64,000 bases of DNA from Paenibacillus sp. MAHUQ-63 (GCF_028765165.1 NZ_JARADB010000002.1:496001-560000); one strand, 5' to 3'; shown: positions 52,593-62,279, counted from the stretch's first letter. The notes: a model not told the origin generated them from the sequence alone. A program made the numbers and translations.

Positions 52593-53393
52593 TTGGACAT
52601 ATTTACGGAGTATTTTTTTCAACGCGCTTTAATCGGTGGCATACTGATTGGGCTAATCGCGCCTTTGATGGGCGTTTTTCTTGTCCTGCGGCGGTTATCG
52701 ATGATCGGGGATACGTTGGCCCACGTCTCGATCGCCGGGGTCGCCCTCGGGTTTCTCATTCATGTATATCCGCTTGGCGTCGGTCTGGTATTTGCGCTGC
52801 TGGCTTCGTTCGCAATTGAACGGCTGCGCAAAGCCTACAAGACCTATGCGGAGCTTTCGATCGCGATCATTATGTCAGGCGGCGTAGCGTTTGCCACGAT
52901 ACTTTTTACGCTCGGAAAAGGCTTTAATATGAACGTCATGAGCTATTTGTTCGGGAGCATCTATACGCTCGATCAACAAGACTTATGGGTCGTGCTCGGC
53001 GTTACGGTGCTTGTTGTCGGCGTCATCGCCGTACATTTCAAAGAGTTCTTTCTCATGTTCTTCGATGAAGATGCAGCGAGCGTAAGTGGACTTCCGCTCC
53101 GGTATTATAATATGATGATTACAATGCTGACGGCGCTTGTCATTTCCGTTGCTATCAAAATCGTGGGGGCTCTTCTTGTTTCCTCATTGTTAACGATTCC
53201 GGTAGCGTGCAGTCTGTTAGTGGCAAGAAGCTTCAAGCATTCGGTCATTTTAGCTGTGATTTTCTCGGAAATTGCCGTGGTGATCGGACTGGTCATTGCA
53301 GGTGTATGGGATCTCGCTCCTGGCGGAACGGTCGTCCTATCGCTTATTGCGATATTGATCGGGATCATTTTAAAAAGAGGATTGAGGATTTGA
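52593..53393 (+). CDS. znuB: Zinc ABC transporter permease
   Basis: A 266-residue ABC-3 family permease of about eight helices. RRLSMIGDTLAHVSIAGVALG is the typical ATPase-contact segment. TTG 52593 follows GGAGCGGGCA. It forms the membrane pore with ZnuA and ZnuC; the following ccdA starts one base after its stop. Confidence 0.9.
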   Translation: MDIFTEYFFQRALIGGILIGLIAPLMGVFLVLRRLSMIGDTLAHVSIAGVALGFLIHVYPLGVGLVFALLASFAIERLRKAYKTYAELSIAIIMSGGVAFATILFTLGKGFNMNVMSYLFGSIYTLDQQDLWVVLGVTVLVVGVIAVHFKEFFLMFFDEDAASVSGLPLRYYNMMITMLTALVISVAIKIVGALLVSSLLTIPVACSLLVARSFKHSVILAVIFSEIAVVIGLVIAGVWDLAPGGTVVLSLIAILIGIILKRGLRI

Positions 53394-53394
53394 T

Positions 53395-54108
53395 ATGGAT
53401 TCTGTGAATTTGTGGATTGCGTTATGGGCGGGGATTGCCTCATTCATCTCGCCATGCTGTTTGCCATTATATCCATCTTATTTGTCCTACATAACAGGCA
53501 TTTCGGTTAGTGAATTGAAATCCGGCGAAACCTCAGCCCAAGTACGCAGGCAAACGATGCTGCATACGTTAAGCTTTATCCTTGGATTTTCGATCATTTT
53601 TTATGCACTAGGACTTACGGCCGGTTTCCTTGGCAATTTCTTCATCGATTACCGGGACCTGCTGCGGCAAATAGCGGCTTTGCTGATTTTCATTATGGGT
53701 TTGTTTCTGTTAGGCGTCTTCCAGCCTCAGTGGCTGATGAAGGAGCGTAAACTGCAGATCAAGTTTCGCCCTGCGGGATACTTGGGCTCCGTGCTGATCG
53801 GGATGGGTTTTGCCGCGGGGTGGTCGCCTTGCGTTGGCCCTATCTTATCCGCGATTCTAGCGCTTGCAACGACGGAACCGGGGACCTGGTTCCAATTGAC
53901 GACCGCGTATTCATTGGGCTTTGCGATTCCTTTTTTCGTGCTCTCCTTCTTCATCGGGTCGACGCGCTGGATTTTGCGTTACTCCAACCTGATTATGAAA
54001 ATTGGCGGGGGCTTGATGATCATAATTGCCATTTTGCTGTATACGGGCAAAATGACGCAAATCACCCTATGGTTGAACACCATAACCCCCGAATGGTTGA
54101 AATTTTAA
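53395..54108 (+). CDS. ccdA: Cytochrome c biogenesis protein CcdA (thiol-disulfide electron carrier)
   Basis: A 237-residue, six-helix protein. The two redox cysteines are in FISPCCLPLYPSYLSYI (here CC) and GWSPCVGPILSAIL. CcdA carries electrons from cytoplasmic thioredoxin to extracellular thiol-disulfide proteins for cytochrome c maturation and spore synthesis. It lies one base after znuB, so it belongs to the metal-uptake operon; that link is unusual and suggests a joint metal/thiol role. Confidence 0.9.
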   Translation: MDSVNLWIALWAGIASFISPCCLPLYPSYLSYITGISVSELKSGETSAQVRRQTMLHTLSFILGFSIIFYALGLTAGFLGNFFIDYRDLLRQIAALLIFIMGLFLLGVFQPQWLMKERKLQIKFRPAGYLGSVLIGMGFAAGWSPCVGPILSAILALATTEPGTWFQLTTAYSLGFAIPFFVLSFFIGSTRWILRYSNLIMKIGGGLMIIIAILLYTGKMTQITLWLNTITPEWLKF

Positions 54109-54127
54109 TAAATCTCGTTCGTGCTTT

Positions 54128-55189
54128 CTATGTGAAATATTCGATTTTGGCCTGAGGGAATTTATCAAAGATACGTTCTGTGATAAATTCCCTTAGTGCG
54201 TCTGCCTGTTCGTCGGGATACACGTATTTTCCCCGGCCATAGCGGCCCCATTTGTATTTACGTTTTTCTTCATCCATTTCCAGCTTCGTTTTCGGATATC
54301 GCTTTTCAATGATATTTTTGGCGGTTTTGGTGAACCGGTGCTGAATCATTTCGAAGGTCAAATCTTCCGCTGCTTCAGGCGGAAGCTCTTTGTGCAGCCG
54401 TTCGAGCAATTCGGCATAGCCTTGCTCCCAACCTTCATGCCAAATGATCGGGGCGATGATGAAGCCTAGGGGATACCCGGCTTTGGCCACTTTGCCCGCG
54501 GCTTCAATTCTTTCATGGAATTTGGAAGTTCCGGGCTCGAAGTTTTTGATCACATAATCTGCATTTACACTAAAACGAAACCGGGTATGCTTGTTATGCT
54601 TGGCATCGAGGAGCGGCTCGACATGGTGATACTTGGTCACAAACCGCAAACGTCCGTGTTCCTGCTGTCCCATAAATTCGATCACTTGCTTCAATGAGCC
54701 GGAAATATGCTCCAACCCGACCGGATCGGAAGTACAGGCCGCCTCGAAGCGGGTAATTTCGGGAAGCCGTTCGTCGATATACTTCTGGGCGGCACCGAGA
54801 ATATCATCCATGTTGACATACACACGAATGTAAGGCTTAGCGCCAAGCGTCGTCTGAAGGTAACAGTAATGGCAGTGTCCCATACAACCGGTGGCGATCG
54901 GAATCGCATATTCGGCCGACGGCTTGGAGGTATCGAATTTGAGCGTTTTGCGTATTCCGACAACAAGCGTTCGTTTGGCTATGCGGTATTTCTCAAGTTC
55001 GGAATCGCCGGGAAGATCGCGGATTTGATTGTGGGAGGTTGTCATATGGATCTCCAAGCCTTGGCCTTTTGCCCATTCATAGATTTGCTGGCCTTTGGTA
55101 TAATTCATAGCATCAGGTTCAAAATAAACAAGCTCCGGTACGAACACGGATGTCGTTGGAACGGGTCTGGCGAGCAGCTCGGTAGACAT
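54128..55189 (-). CDS. splB: Spore photoproduct lyase
   Basis: A 353-residue radical-SAM enzyme that repairs the spore photoproduct in UV-damaged spore DNA. The iron-sulfur motif is Cys102, Cys106 and Cys109 in GCMGHCHYCYLQ, and the catalytic hydrogen-donor cysteine is Cys152 in FEAACTSDPVG, equivalent to Cys141 of Bacillus SplB. AAAGGAG precedes the start. It is convergent with ccdA and divergent from mntR, with no splA in view. Confidence 0.95.
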   Translation of the reverse strand: MSTELLARPVPTTSVFVPELVYFEPDAMNYTKGQQIYEWAKGQGLEIHMTTSHNQIRDLPGDSELEKYRIAKRTLVVGIRKTLKFDTSKPSAEYAIPIATGCMGHCHYCYLQTTLGAKPYIRVYVNMDDILGAAQKYIDERLPEITRFEAACTSDPVGLEHISGSLKQVIEFMGQQEHGRLRFVTKYHHVEPLLDAKHNKHTRFRFSVNADYVIKNFEPGTSKFHERIEAAGKVAKAGYPLGFIIAPIIWHEGWEQGYAELLERLHKELPPEAAEDLTFEMIQHRFTKTAKNIIEKRYPKTKLEMDEEKRKYKWGRYGRGKYVYPDEQADALREFITERIFDKFPQAKIEYFT

Positions 55190-55273
55190 GGGAAACTCCT
55201 TTCATCGCGTGTAATCAAGCGTGTTCCTGTCGTTTAGTGTACCATCGCCGCCGCCGATTGAGTCATGGGAGAT

Positions 55274-55303
55274 TTGACCGCGTCTAGGTTGATGGATTAT
55301 GAT
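55274..55303 (+). promoter_or_regulatory. Probable sigma-A promoter of mntR
   Basis: TTGACC at 55274-55279 and TATGAT at 55298-55303 with an 18-base spacer. Confidence 0.65.
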
Positions 55304-55353
55304 AGGTAAGCAAGTGGCAGCAAATTAAGGAAAAAGCAGGGGGAAATAACGCA

Positions 55354-55779
55354 ATGGCTACACCGAGCATGGAAGACTATCTGGAGAGAATATATAAGCT
55401 CATAGACGAGAAAGGTTACGCTCGTGTCTCCGACATTGCTGAAGGGCTTGAGGTGCACCCCTCATCCGTAACGAAGATGATTCAGAAGCTGGATAAGGAT
55501 AACTATCTGATTTATGAGAAATACCGCGGCTTGATGTTAACCCCGAAAGGGAAGAAGATGGGCAAGCGATTGGTGGACCGGCATCAACTGCTCGAGAACT
55601 TTTTAACGATCATTGGCGTCCAAGAGGATAATATATATAAAGATGTAGAAGGAATCGAACATCATTTGAGTTGGGACTCCATTACTTGTATCGAAACGCT
55701 GGTTGAGTATTTCCGCAGAGACGAAGCTCGGGTCGGCGAACTCATGAATGTGCGTAAAGATTTAGATGCTGATAACTAA
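55354..55779 (+). CDS. mntR: Manganese-responsive repressor MntR
   Basis: A 141-residue DtxR-family regulator. The manganese ligands fall at exactly the Bacillus positions: Asp8, Glu11, His77, Glu99, Glu102 and His103. The winged helix spans about 20-65 ([26 protein letters not shown]). It represses manganese import when manganese is high. It is followed by the yqhO-type gene as in Bacillus; AGGGGG precedes the start. Confidence 0.95.
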   Translation: MATPSMEDYLERIYKLIDEKGYARVSDIAEGLEVHPSSVTKMIQKLDKDNYLIYEKYRGLMLTPKGKKMGKRLVDRHQLLENFLTIIGVQEDNIYKDVEGIEHHLSWDSITCIETLVEYFRRDEARVGELMNVRKDLDADN

Positions 55780-55780
55780 G

Positions 55781-55813
55781 CAGAGACCGCAGTTTGCGGT
55801 CTCTGTTTTTTTT
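55781..55813 (+). terminator. Terminator after mntR
   Basis: A perfect 10-bp stem (CAGAGACCGC / GCGGTCTCTG), 5-base loop and eight T residues. Confidence 0.92.
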
Positions 55814-55889
55814 TGCGCATAGAAACAAACTGCTCCAGCATACATAACAAAGAAAGCCCTTTGTTAGATTTCGGGGAGGGGTGTCGAAT

Positions 55890-56858
55890 TTGTTAATCAA
55901 CGGTGTATTCGAGGGCGGTGGCGTGAAAGGGATCGCTTTGGCCGGAGGCGTCAGTGCGGCGATGAATCAGGGACATGTCTTTCATCAAGTCGCAGGTACA
56001 AGCTCAGGCTCGATTGTGGCGGCTTTTCTGGCTGCCGGTTACACAGGGGAGGAAATGAAAGAAATGATCATGAGGGCGCCCTTCAAATCGTTCCTGCAGC
56101 GCTCGCCGATCTTCAATGCCAAAATTATCGGTCCCGCCGCGCGGCTGCTGATTAAGAAAGGGCTGTACTCCGGGGAAGCGCTGGAGCACTGGGTCAATCT
56201 TCAGCTTGCAGCAAAAGGGATTCGTAATTTTGGCGATCTCCGGAAGAACCAGCTGCGCATCATCGCTTCCGACATTACGCAAGGCAAGCTGCTGATATTG
56301 CCGGAAGACATCGCGCAGTACGGGATTGATCCCCGGCAGTTTTCCATTGCCAAAGCGGTTCGCATGAGCACGAGCATCCCTTACTTCTTCGATCCGGTGA
56401 TGATCCGCCGCAAAATAAAAAGCTCTGCGAAGGCAACGCCTTTCACAGAGCAGTTTTATTATATCGTGGATGGCGGCTTGCTCAGCAACTATCCGTTATG
56501 GTTATTCGACGAACCGGGGGAGCGGAAGGAGAAAATTCCCGTTATCGGCTTCCAGCTCGTCGGCAAGAGCGATTTGACAACGCACCGGATCCGAGGCCCC
56601 ATTACGATGCTCGAAGCATTGTTCGGCACGATGCTCAGTGCGCATGACGAACGCTACATCGAGCAGAAGAACCGTTTCCGGACCGTGAAAATTCCAACGC
56701 TAGGTGTCGGAAACACACAATTTAACTTGTCGAAGGAATTGAGCTTAGCCTTGTATGATTCCGGGTACCGCTCATCCAAGGATTATTTCAACAGATGGTC
56801 CGCACAAATCTATGAAGCGGAATATGAGAAATATGTGCAGCGGATTCCCACAAAGTAA
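55890..56858 (+). CDS. yqhO: Patatin-like phospholipase (YqhO homolog)
   Basis: A 322-residue patatin: oxyanion loop FEGGGVKG, nucleophile serine in GTSSGS, catalytic Asp in VDGGLLSNYPL. Acts as a lipid acyl-hydrolase. TTG 55890 is chosen because GGGGAGGGG lies 10 bases away, while the GTG at 55881 is on that site. Synteny with Bacillus mntR-yqhO-yqhP-yqhQ supports the name. Confidence 0.9.
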   Translation: MLINGVFEGGGVKGIALAGGVSAAMNQGHVFHQVAGTSSGSIVAAFLAAGYTGEEMKEMIMRAPFKSFLQRSPIFNAKIIGPAARLLIKKGLYSGEALEHWVNLQLAAKGIRNFGDLRKNQLRIIASDITQGKLLILPEDIAQYGIDPRQFSIAKAVRMSTSIPYFFDPVMIRRKIKSSAKATPFTEQFYYIVDGGLLSNYPLWLFDEPGERKEKIPVIGFQLVGKSDLTTHRIRGPITMLEALFGTMLSAHDERYIEQKNRFRTVKIPTLGVGNTQFNLSKELSLALYDSGYRSSKDYFNRWSAQIYEAEYEKYVQRIPTK

Positions 56859-56864
56859 AGCGGA

Positions 56865-57122
56865 TTAATGATATCTCGGATAATCGTCCGAATCAGAGTC
56901 TTTGGATCCGTTAATGACCCGAAACTTGGCGTTCTTCCTTTTTACTTTGGATGGGCCGCGGCCGAACGATATCGTCTTCCAGCGATTCGGCGGGAATTTG
57001 TACAGCAGAAAGATGATGCCTAACACGAGAATCGGTATGAATAAAGTTGGCAGATTGACCAACAATCCAATCGCAATCAGAACACCGATGGCGATTTCGA
57101 CCGGCGAAAATCTTCTTCTCAT
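56865..57122 (-). CDS. Small membrane protein (YqhP-like position)
   Basis: An 85-residue protein: basic start MRRRFSPVE, two hydrophobic helices (about 10-45), then a basic tail. The start at 57122 follows GGAGGG and overlaps the stop of the DUF1385 gene by ATGA, so both are coupled. Its place matches yqhP in Bacillus, but homology was not verified. A longer in-frame reading into the DUF1385 gene is not real. Confidence 0.75.
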   Translation of the reverse strand: MRRRFSPVEIAIGVLIAIGLLVNLPTLFIPILVLGIIFLLYKFPPNRWKTISFGRGPSKVKRKNAKFRVINGSKDSDSDDYPRYH

Positions 57123-58063
57123 GCCCGTCCCTCCATGATTCTTTTTTCGGCTTCGCGCATCCGGTTGAAGGAAGCGATCGATACCTCGACTTGACTGTCT
57201 TCTGGCTCTTTGGTTGTTAACAGCTGCAGCCACAGTCCCGGATATCCCAGGAAGCGCAGCACCGGCACATCGCGCAAGGAGTTCGTGAATCGCAGCACTT
57301 CATACGATACCCCGATGACGACTGGAAGCAGCAGCAAACGCTGTACGATGCGCTCCACATAACCGTCATAGTGCAGGAACGAGTAAATGACGACTCCGAT
57401 CAGCACGGTGAAGACGATGAAGGAGCTGCCGCAGCGGTAGTGCAGCGTGTTGAATTTCTGCACGTTGCTGACCGTAAGCTCAACCCCGGCTTCATAGGCG
57501 GAAATTACTTTGTGCTCGGCCCCGTGATACTGGAACAGCCTGCGAATCATAGGCGTTAAGGATATGAAATAGATATATCCGACAAGCAAGATGATTTTGA
57601 TTACGCCTTCTATAAGATTATGAAGAATTTGATTGCTAAATACATTTTGGAACAAAAACTGTTCAATAACGGCGGGAACCAAGGTGAACACGAATTTGCC
57701 AAAAAGAAAGGACAGTACGCCGACGACGGCGACACCCAAAATCATGGAAATGTTGGAGAAAAAGCCCGGTTTCTCCTCTTTCGCAGCGGCTTTATCCTGG
57801 TCGCCTTCCTGCTCGGCGAATGATTCGGCGGAGAAATTGAGATGCTGTGCGCCTTTGGCGCTGGATTCGATAATGCCGACGATCCCGCGAATGAATGGGA
57901 TTTTTTTGAGTGTTTGAACCCAAGGGATATCTTTCTTCGGAACTTCAAGGAAATCCATTGATCCGTCTTTCTTGCGCACGGCGGTTACATGCACATTTCT
58001 TCCTGCGAACATGACGCCCTCGATGACGGCTTGTCCACCATATATACTGTTTTGTTCTGCCAT
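57119..58063 (-). CDS. yqhQ: DUF1385 membrane protein (YqhQ homolog)
   Basis: A 314-residue protein with GGQAVIEGVMF at the N-terminus (DUF1385 hallmark), about four helices in the middle and the conserved FQYHGAEHKVISAYE and HYRCGSSFIV segments. Those His/Glu residues may bind metal. Function unknown. ATG 58063 follows AAGAAGGTGG; the GTG at 58072 lies on that site. Confidence 0.9.
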   Translation of the reverse strand: MAEQNSIYGGQAVIEGVMFAGRNVHVTAVRKKDGSMDFLEVPKKDIPWVQTLKKIPFIRGIVGIIESSAKGAQHLNFSAESFAEQEGDQDKAAAKEEKPGFFSNISMILGVAVVGVLSFLFGKFVFTLVPAVIEQFLFQNVFSNQILHNLIEGVIKIILLVGYIYFISLTPMIRRLFQYHGAEHKVISAYEAGVELTVSNVQKFNTLHYRCGSSFIVFTVLIGVVIYSFLHYDGYVERIVQRLLLLPVVIGVSYEVLRFTNSLRDVPVLRFLGYPGLWLQLLTTKEPEDSQVEVSIASFNRMREAEKRIMEGRA

Positions 58064-58213
58064 GAGATCCACCTTCTTATCAGTCTTCGATTCGGTTTGA
58101 CGTACTTTCTTATTGTAACGGATTCAGGGGTTGAATGCTACCGATAACGGTAGAACATACTATTCATGCCTGATATTACGTGAACCTACGTTAAGAAAGG
58201 AAGAGAATCGCAG

Positions 58214-58702
58214 ATGAGTGAGAAGCAAGTGGAGAAAATCAAAACGAACCGGTGGCTGTTTGCGGTTTACATCGGTTTTTTTGCAGGGCTTATATGGGGA
58301 GCAGTGAAAATCGTTGAGCAATATTTGAAATTCACCAAAATATCGATTGGTTTTCTCGTAGAACCGTTCTTTAAGCATGACTTTTTGCTGACATGGCAGG
58401 GGGTGCTGATCGGTTGGGGATTTTTCATGCTGTTCTCCATCCTGGCTGCCTTCATTTACATGGTCACGATGTGGAAGCTGCAGTCGGCCTGGTGGGGAAT
58501 CGGTTACGGCGCTGTATGGTGGGCAGCCATATATTTGTTGATCGGACCGCTCGCGGGGATGACTTACTGGATCGGCGATCTCGACCTGAATACCAACCTG
58601 AGCGATTTCTGTTTATTCCTGGTCTGGGGGATGTTCATCGGTTATTCGATCGCAATTGAGTACACGGATACGAAGACAAGAACGCCTATACACAAGACAT
58701 GA
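58214..58702 (+). CDS. yqhR: YqhR-family membrane protein
   Basis: A 162-residue protein with four hydrophobic helices and short loops (FAVYIGFFAGLIWGAVKIVEQY). AAAGGAAGAG precedes the start. Recognised mainly from its position between yqhQ and aroQ, as in Bacillus. Function unknown. Confidence 0.82.
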   Translation: MSEKQVEKIKTNRWLFAVYIGFFAGLIWGAVKIVEQYLKFTKISIGFLVEPFFKHDFLLTWQGVLIGWGFFMLFSILAAFIYMVTMWKLQSAWWGIGYGAVWWAAIYLLIGPLAGMTYWIGDLDLNTNLSDFCLFLVWGMFIGYSIAIEYTDTKTRTPIHKT

Positions 58703-58779
58703 AAGTTATGGTAAAATATCAAAGGTTAAATAGGCTCATAACGTCTATGTGACTGAAAAATGCTGGGGAGTGATTCCTG

Positions 58780-59211
58780 TTGAAAAAAGTGCTGGTCATT
58801 AACGGGCCCAACTTGAATATGCTGGGCATTCGTGAACCAGGCGTCTATGGAACGGTTTCCCTTTCAGCCATTATTCAAGGCTTGACGGAATTAGCCGAGG
58901 TCTTGTCGGTTGAACTGGAGTGCTTCCAATCGAATCACGAAGGCGCAATTATCGATAAAATTCATGAAGCCTTCGGAACGAAGGACGGCATTCTCATTAA
59001 CCCCGGTGCGTTTACGCATTACAGCTATGCGCTTCGCGACGCGCTAGCCGCGGTTCAATTGCCTGCTGTCGAAGTGCATTTGTCGAACATTCATAAACGC
59101 GAGGAATTCCGCCATCACTCGGTTACCGCTCCCGTCGTCCTCGGACAAATCAGCGGGTTCGGACCCCAGAGCTATGAACTTGGCTTGCGGGCATTAGTAT
59201 CTCATATGTAG
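58780..59211 (+). CDS. aroQ: Type II 3-dehydroquinate dehydratase
   Basis: A 143-residue enzyme of the shikimate pathway. [17 protein letters not shown] holds the catalytic Tyr, and [15 protein letters not shown] the catalytic His and substrate-binding residues; the length is typical. TTG 58780 follows GGGGAG. First of the aroQ-papA-efp group. Confidence 0.95.
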   Translation: MKKVLVINGPNLNMLGIREPGVYGTVSLSAIIQGLTELAEVLSVELECFQSNHEGAIIDKIHEAFGTKDGILINPGAFTHYSYALRDALAAVQLPAVEVHLSNIHKREEFRHHSVTAPVVLGQISGFGPQSYELGLRALVSHM

Positions 59212-59236
59212 AATCGTAGAAAGATTGGTGATTAAG

Positions 59237-60310
59237 ATGCAGGAGAAACGTATTGAACGTCTTCGCAAGGTTATGCAAGAGCAACAATTACCGGCTGTAC
59301 TCATCACGAATGCCTATAACCGTACATATGTATCTGGCTTCACCGGTTCTTCCGGTTATGTACTTATCACATTAGACCGCGCAATCCTAATAACCGATTT
59401 CCGTTATATGACGCAAGCGCCTCAACAAGCCAAATTGTTCGAGGTCGTCGAACACGGTCCTAAACCGATGGAGACCGTTCTGGCGCTGCTGCAGAAGCAA
59501 GGGCTCACGCAGCTTGGATTCGAGCAAGGAGACGTGTCGTACGGCGACTATCTCAGCTACCAGGCCTCCTTGCCGGGCATTGAGCTTGTGCCGACCTCGC
59601 GCCTGCTTGAAGTGATCCGCATGGTCAAGGACGACGCAGAGCTGCAAGTGATGCAGGAAGCGGCGGATTTGGCCGATCAGACATTCTCGCACATTCTGAA
59701 CTTCATTAAACCTGGCGTGAAGGAATTGGACATCGCCCTCGAAATCGAGATGTTCATCCGCAAGAACGGCGGAACGTCGACTTCCTTCGAAACGATCGTC
59801 GCTTCCGGCGAGCGCTCGGCGCTGCCGCACGGCAAAGCCGGTGAAAGACTGCTTCAGATGAACGAATTTGTCAAATTGGATTTTGGAGCGTATTATAAAG
59901 GGTATTGCTCAGATATCACTAGAACGGTTATGCTAGGTAAGCCTACAGACAAGCACAGAGAAATCTATGATATCGTTCTGGAAGCCCAACTGAATTGCTT
60001 GGCTAATCTTAAGCCCGGCATCACAGGCAGAGAAGGCGATGCTTACTCGCGTGATGTCATCGTGAAGCATGGCTATGGGGATTACTTCGGCCATGGCACC
60101 GGTCACGGACTGGGCATGGAGATTCACGAGTCTCCGCGTTTGTCCAAAACCGAGGATACGATTTTAACTCCTGGTATGGTGGTTACCGTTGAACCCGGCA
60201 TTTATCTTCCCGGCTTCGGGGGAGTGCGCATTGAGGATGACGTCGTAATTACCGACACCGGCATTAAAATACTTACAAACTCTACAAAAGATTTTCTTAT
60301 TATTGACTAG
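59237..60310 (+). CDS. papA: Xaa-Pro aminopeptidase (M24B)
   Basis: A 357-residue metallopeptidase. Metal ligands are in KLDFGAYYKGYCSDITR (two Asp), GHGTGHGLGMEIHE (His) and VTVEPGIYLPGFGGVRIEDD (two Glu). It removes N-terminal residues before proline. ATG 59237 is preferred; GTG 59228 and TTG 59225 are also in frame. The placement before efp, a factor for polyproline translation, is conserved in Bacillus. Confidence 0.93.
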   Translation: MQEKRIERLRKVMQEQQLPAVLITNAYNRTYVSGFTGSSGYVLITLDRAILITDFRYMTQAPQQAKLFEVVEHGPKPMETVLALLQKQGLTQLGFEQGDVSYGDYLSYQASLPGIELVPTSRLLEVIRMVKDDAELQVMQEAADLADQTFSHILNFIKPGVKELDIALEIEMFIRKNGGTSTSFETIVASGERSALPHGKAGERLLQMNEFVKLDFGAYYKGYCSDITRTVMLGKPTDKHREIYDIVLEAQLNCLANLKPGITGREGDAYSRDVIVKHGYGDYFGHGTGHGLGMEIHESPRLSKTEDTILTPGMVVTVEPGIYLPGFGGVRIEDDVVITDTGIKILTNSTKDFLIID

Positions 60311-60325
60311 CGGAGGGATTCACAA

Positions 60326-60883
60326 GTGATTTCAGTAAATGATTTCAAAACAGGTCTTACGATCGAAGTAGACCACGATATTTTTACCGTATTGGATTTC
60401 CAACACGTTAAACCAGGTAAAGGTGCTGCATTCGTGCGCTCCAAGCTGAAAAACCTGCGCAACGGCAACACCGTTGAGCGCACATTCCGTGCAGGCGAGA
60501 ACGTTGGCCGCGCGCACATCGAGAACCGCGAAATGCAATACCTGTATGCAAGCGGCGATGAGTATACGTTCATGGATAACGAAACTTTCGACCAAACGAG
60601 CCTGTCCCGCGACCAATTGAAATGGGAACTGAATTTCCTTTTGGAGAACATGAACATCAAAATTATGAGCTACCAAGGTGAAATTCTGGGGATCAACCTG
60701 CCGAAAAGCGTTGACTTGAAAGTCGTTGAAACAGAGCCGGGCGTGAAAGGCAACACGGCGCAAGGCGCTCTGAAATCCGCGAAAATGGAAACAGGTCTTG
60801 TTGTTCAAGTGCCTCTGTTCATCAACGAAGGCGACGTGCTTTCCATCGATACGGATGACGGCAAATATATCTCTCGCGCCTAG
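60326..60883 (+). CDS. efp: Translation elongation factor P
   Basis: A 185-residue three-barrel protein that rescues ribosomes stalled at polyproline. The tip residue is Lys32 in [10 protein letters not shown], the form modified by lysylation or 5-aminopentanol-type groups in different bacteria. GTG 60326 follows GGAGGG. A terminator follows. Confidence 0.96.
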   Translation: MISVNDFKTGLTIEVDHDIFTVLDFQHVKPGKGAAFVRSKLKNLRNGNTVERTFRAGENVGRAHIENREMQYLYASGDEYTFMDNETFDQTSLSRDQLKWELNFLLENMNIKIMSYQGEILGINLPKSVDLKVVETEPGVKGNTAQGALKSAKMETGLVVQVPLFINEGDVLSIDTDDGKYISRA

Positions 60884-60900
60884 TCGCTGCTAGGACAAGC

Positions 60901-60931
60901 CTCTCTGACTTGACAGTCAGGGAGTTTTTTT
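60901..60931 (+). terminator. Terminator after efp
   Basis: A 10-bp stem with one G-U pair (CTCTCTGACT / AGTCAGGGAG), 4-base loop and seven T residues. Confidence 0.9.
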
Positions 60932-60970
60932 ATATGGCGCGTCCAATTCGTATCACAAAAAGACATTTTA

Positions 60971-60979
60971 TGCTATAAT
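60971..60979 (+). promoter_or_regulatory. Extended -10 promoter of lysC
   Basis: TGCTATAAT, an extended -10, with no recognisable -35. No lysine riboswitch or T-box fits in the short leader to 61023. Confidence 0.6.
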
Positions 60980-61022
60980 ATTGAATTGTTATGCACTAGT
61001 ATGCGTTAGGAGTGGGTCAGCT

Positions 61023-62279
61023 TTGTCTCTAATCGTGATGAAATTTGGCGGAAGCTCTGTCGGTGATGCGGAGCGAATGAAGCGTGTGGCAAAAAGAATC
61101 GTGGAGCGAAAACAAGCAGGGCACAAGTGCGTTGTTGTCGTATCTGCGATGGGAGATACAACGGATGATTTGATCGACCTGTCTAAGCAAATTTACGACG
61201 GAGCCCCGCCGGCTCGTGAAATGGATATGCTGTTAACGACTGGGGAGCAGGTTTCCGTAGCGCTCCTATCGATGGCGATACATAGTTTAGGGGAGCAGGC
61301 GGTTTCTTACACCGGCTGGCAGAGCGGTATTTATACAGAAGCTGTGCACGGCAAAGCGAGAATTACCGATATTCAGCCTGAGCGTGTGCTGAGAGCGCTG
61401 GATAACGGCAATGTTGTTATCGTAGCCGGCTTCCAAGGGATGACAGAAGCTGGAGAGATTACAACGCTGGGCCGCGGCGGTTCCGATACGACGGCTGTTG
61501 CGCTTGCTGCTGCCATTAAAGCGGATCTGTGTGAGATCTACACGGACGTCGACGGGATTTATTCGACGGATCCACGCATTGTGAAAGTAGCGAGAAAGCT
61601 TAACGAGATTTCTTATGACGAAATGCTCGAGCTTGCCAACCTGGGAGCGGCCGTGCTTCATCCCAGAGCGGTGGAATACGCCAAAAATTATAACGTTACC
61701 TTAGTGGTGCGTTCCAGTTTTACGAACAACGAAGGGACCAACGTGAAGGAGGAAGCAGTGATGGAGCAAGGGATCGTCGTCCGCGGCATCGCATATGACA
61801 AGAATGTGGCAAGAGTAAGTATTCTAGGTGTACCTGAGAAGCCGGGCCAGCTGGCCAAAGTATTTTTGGCGCTTGCCGAGGTGCAAATCGATGTAGACAT
61901 CATCGTACAAAGCGGCGTAATCAACGGATCGGCGGATTTCTCATTCACGACGACACTGGCGGACCGTGAGAAAGCGCTGGATGCGATCGAATCCATTCGC
62001 GGTGAAATCGGCTTCCGTGAAGTCACTTCCGAAGTCAACCTGGTGAAAGTATCCATCGTGGGCGCAGGCATGGTCAGCACGCCAGGGGTTGCCGCGACGA
62101 TGTTTAAAGTCATTTCCGATCTGGGCATCTCGATCTCCCTCGTCAGCACGTCCGAGATCAAAGTGTCCTGTGTCATTGACAATTCCAACCTGAACGAAGT
62201 CATTCAATCGCTGCATACCGCATATGGCTTGGACACAACGGAGCAGGCTTTCGTTGGCGGCCCGCAAGATCGCAGATAA
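61023..62279 (+). CDS. lysC: Aspartate kinase
   Basis: A 418-residue enzyme for the first step of the aspartate family. The start IVMKFGGSSVGD is the catalytic ATP-binding segment, and GRGGSDTTAVALAAA and YTDVDGIYSTDPR bind substrate. Two ACT domains lie at the C-terminus (VSILGVPEKPGQLAKVF and VSIVGAGMVSTPGVAA), implying feedback inhibition by lysine and/or threonine. TTG 61023 follows AGGAGTGG; a longer in-frame reading starts before the ribosome site. An internal start for a beta chain near 61750 (AGGAGGAAGCAGTGATGG) is possible. Confidence 0.95.
   Translation: MSLIVMKFGGSSVGDAERMKRVAKRIVERKQAGHKCVVVVSAMGDTTDDLIDLSKQIYDGAPPAREMDMLLTTGEQVSVALLSMAIHSLGEQAVSYTGWQSGIYTEAVHGKARITDIQPERVLRALDNGNVVIVAGFQGMTEAGEITTLGRGGSDTTAVALAAAIKADLCEIYTDVDGIYSTDPRIVKVARKLNEISYDEMLELANLGAAVLHPRAVEYAKNYNVTLVVRSSFTNNEGTNVKEEAVMEQGIVVRGIAYDKNVARVSILGVPEKPGQLAKVFLALAEVQIDVDIIVQSGVINGSADFSFTTTLADREKALDAIESIRGEIGFREVTSEVNLVKVSIVGAGMVSTPGVAATMFKVISDLGISISLVSTSEIKVSCVIDNSNLNEVIQSLHTAYGLDTTEQAFVGGPQDRR

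Noticed and set aside
56865..57233. 122-residue form of the YqhP-position protein
   Set aside because: The extra 37 residues overlap the DUF1385 gene out of frame; the start at 57122 has GGAGGG and an ATGA overlap.
60932..61022. Lysine riboswitch or T-box before lysC
   Set aside because: The leader from the -10 to the start is under 50 bases, far too short for either.
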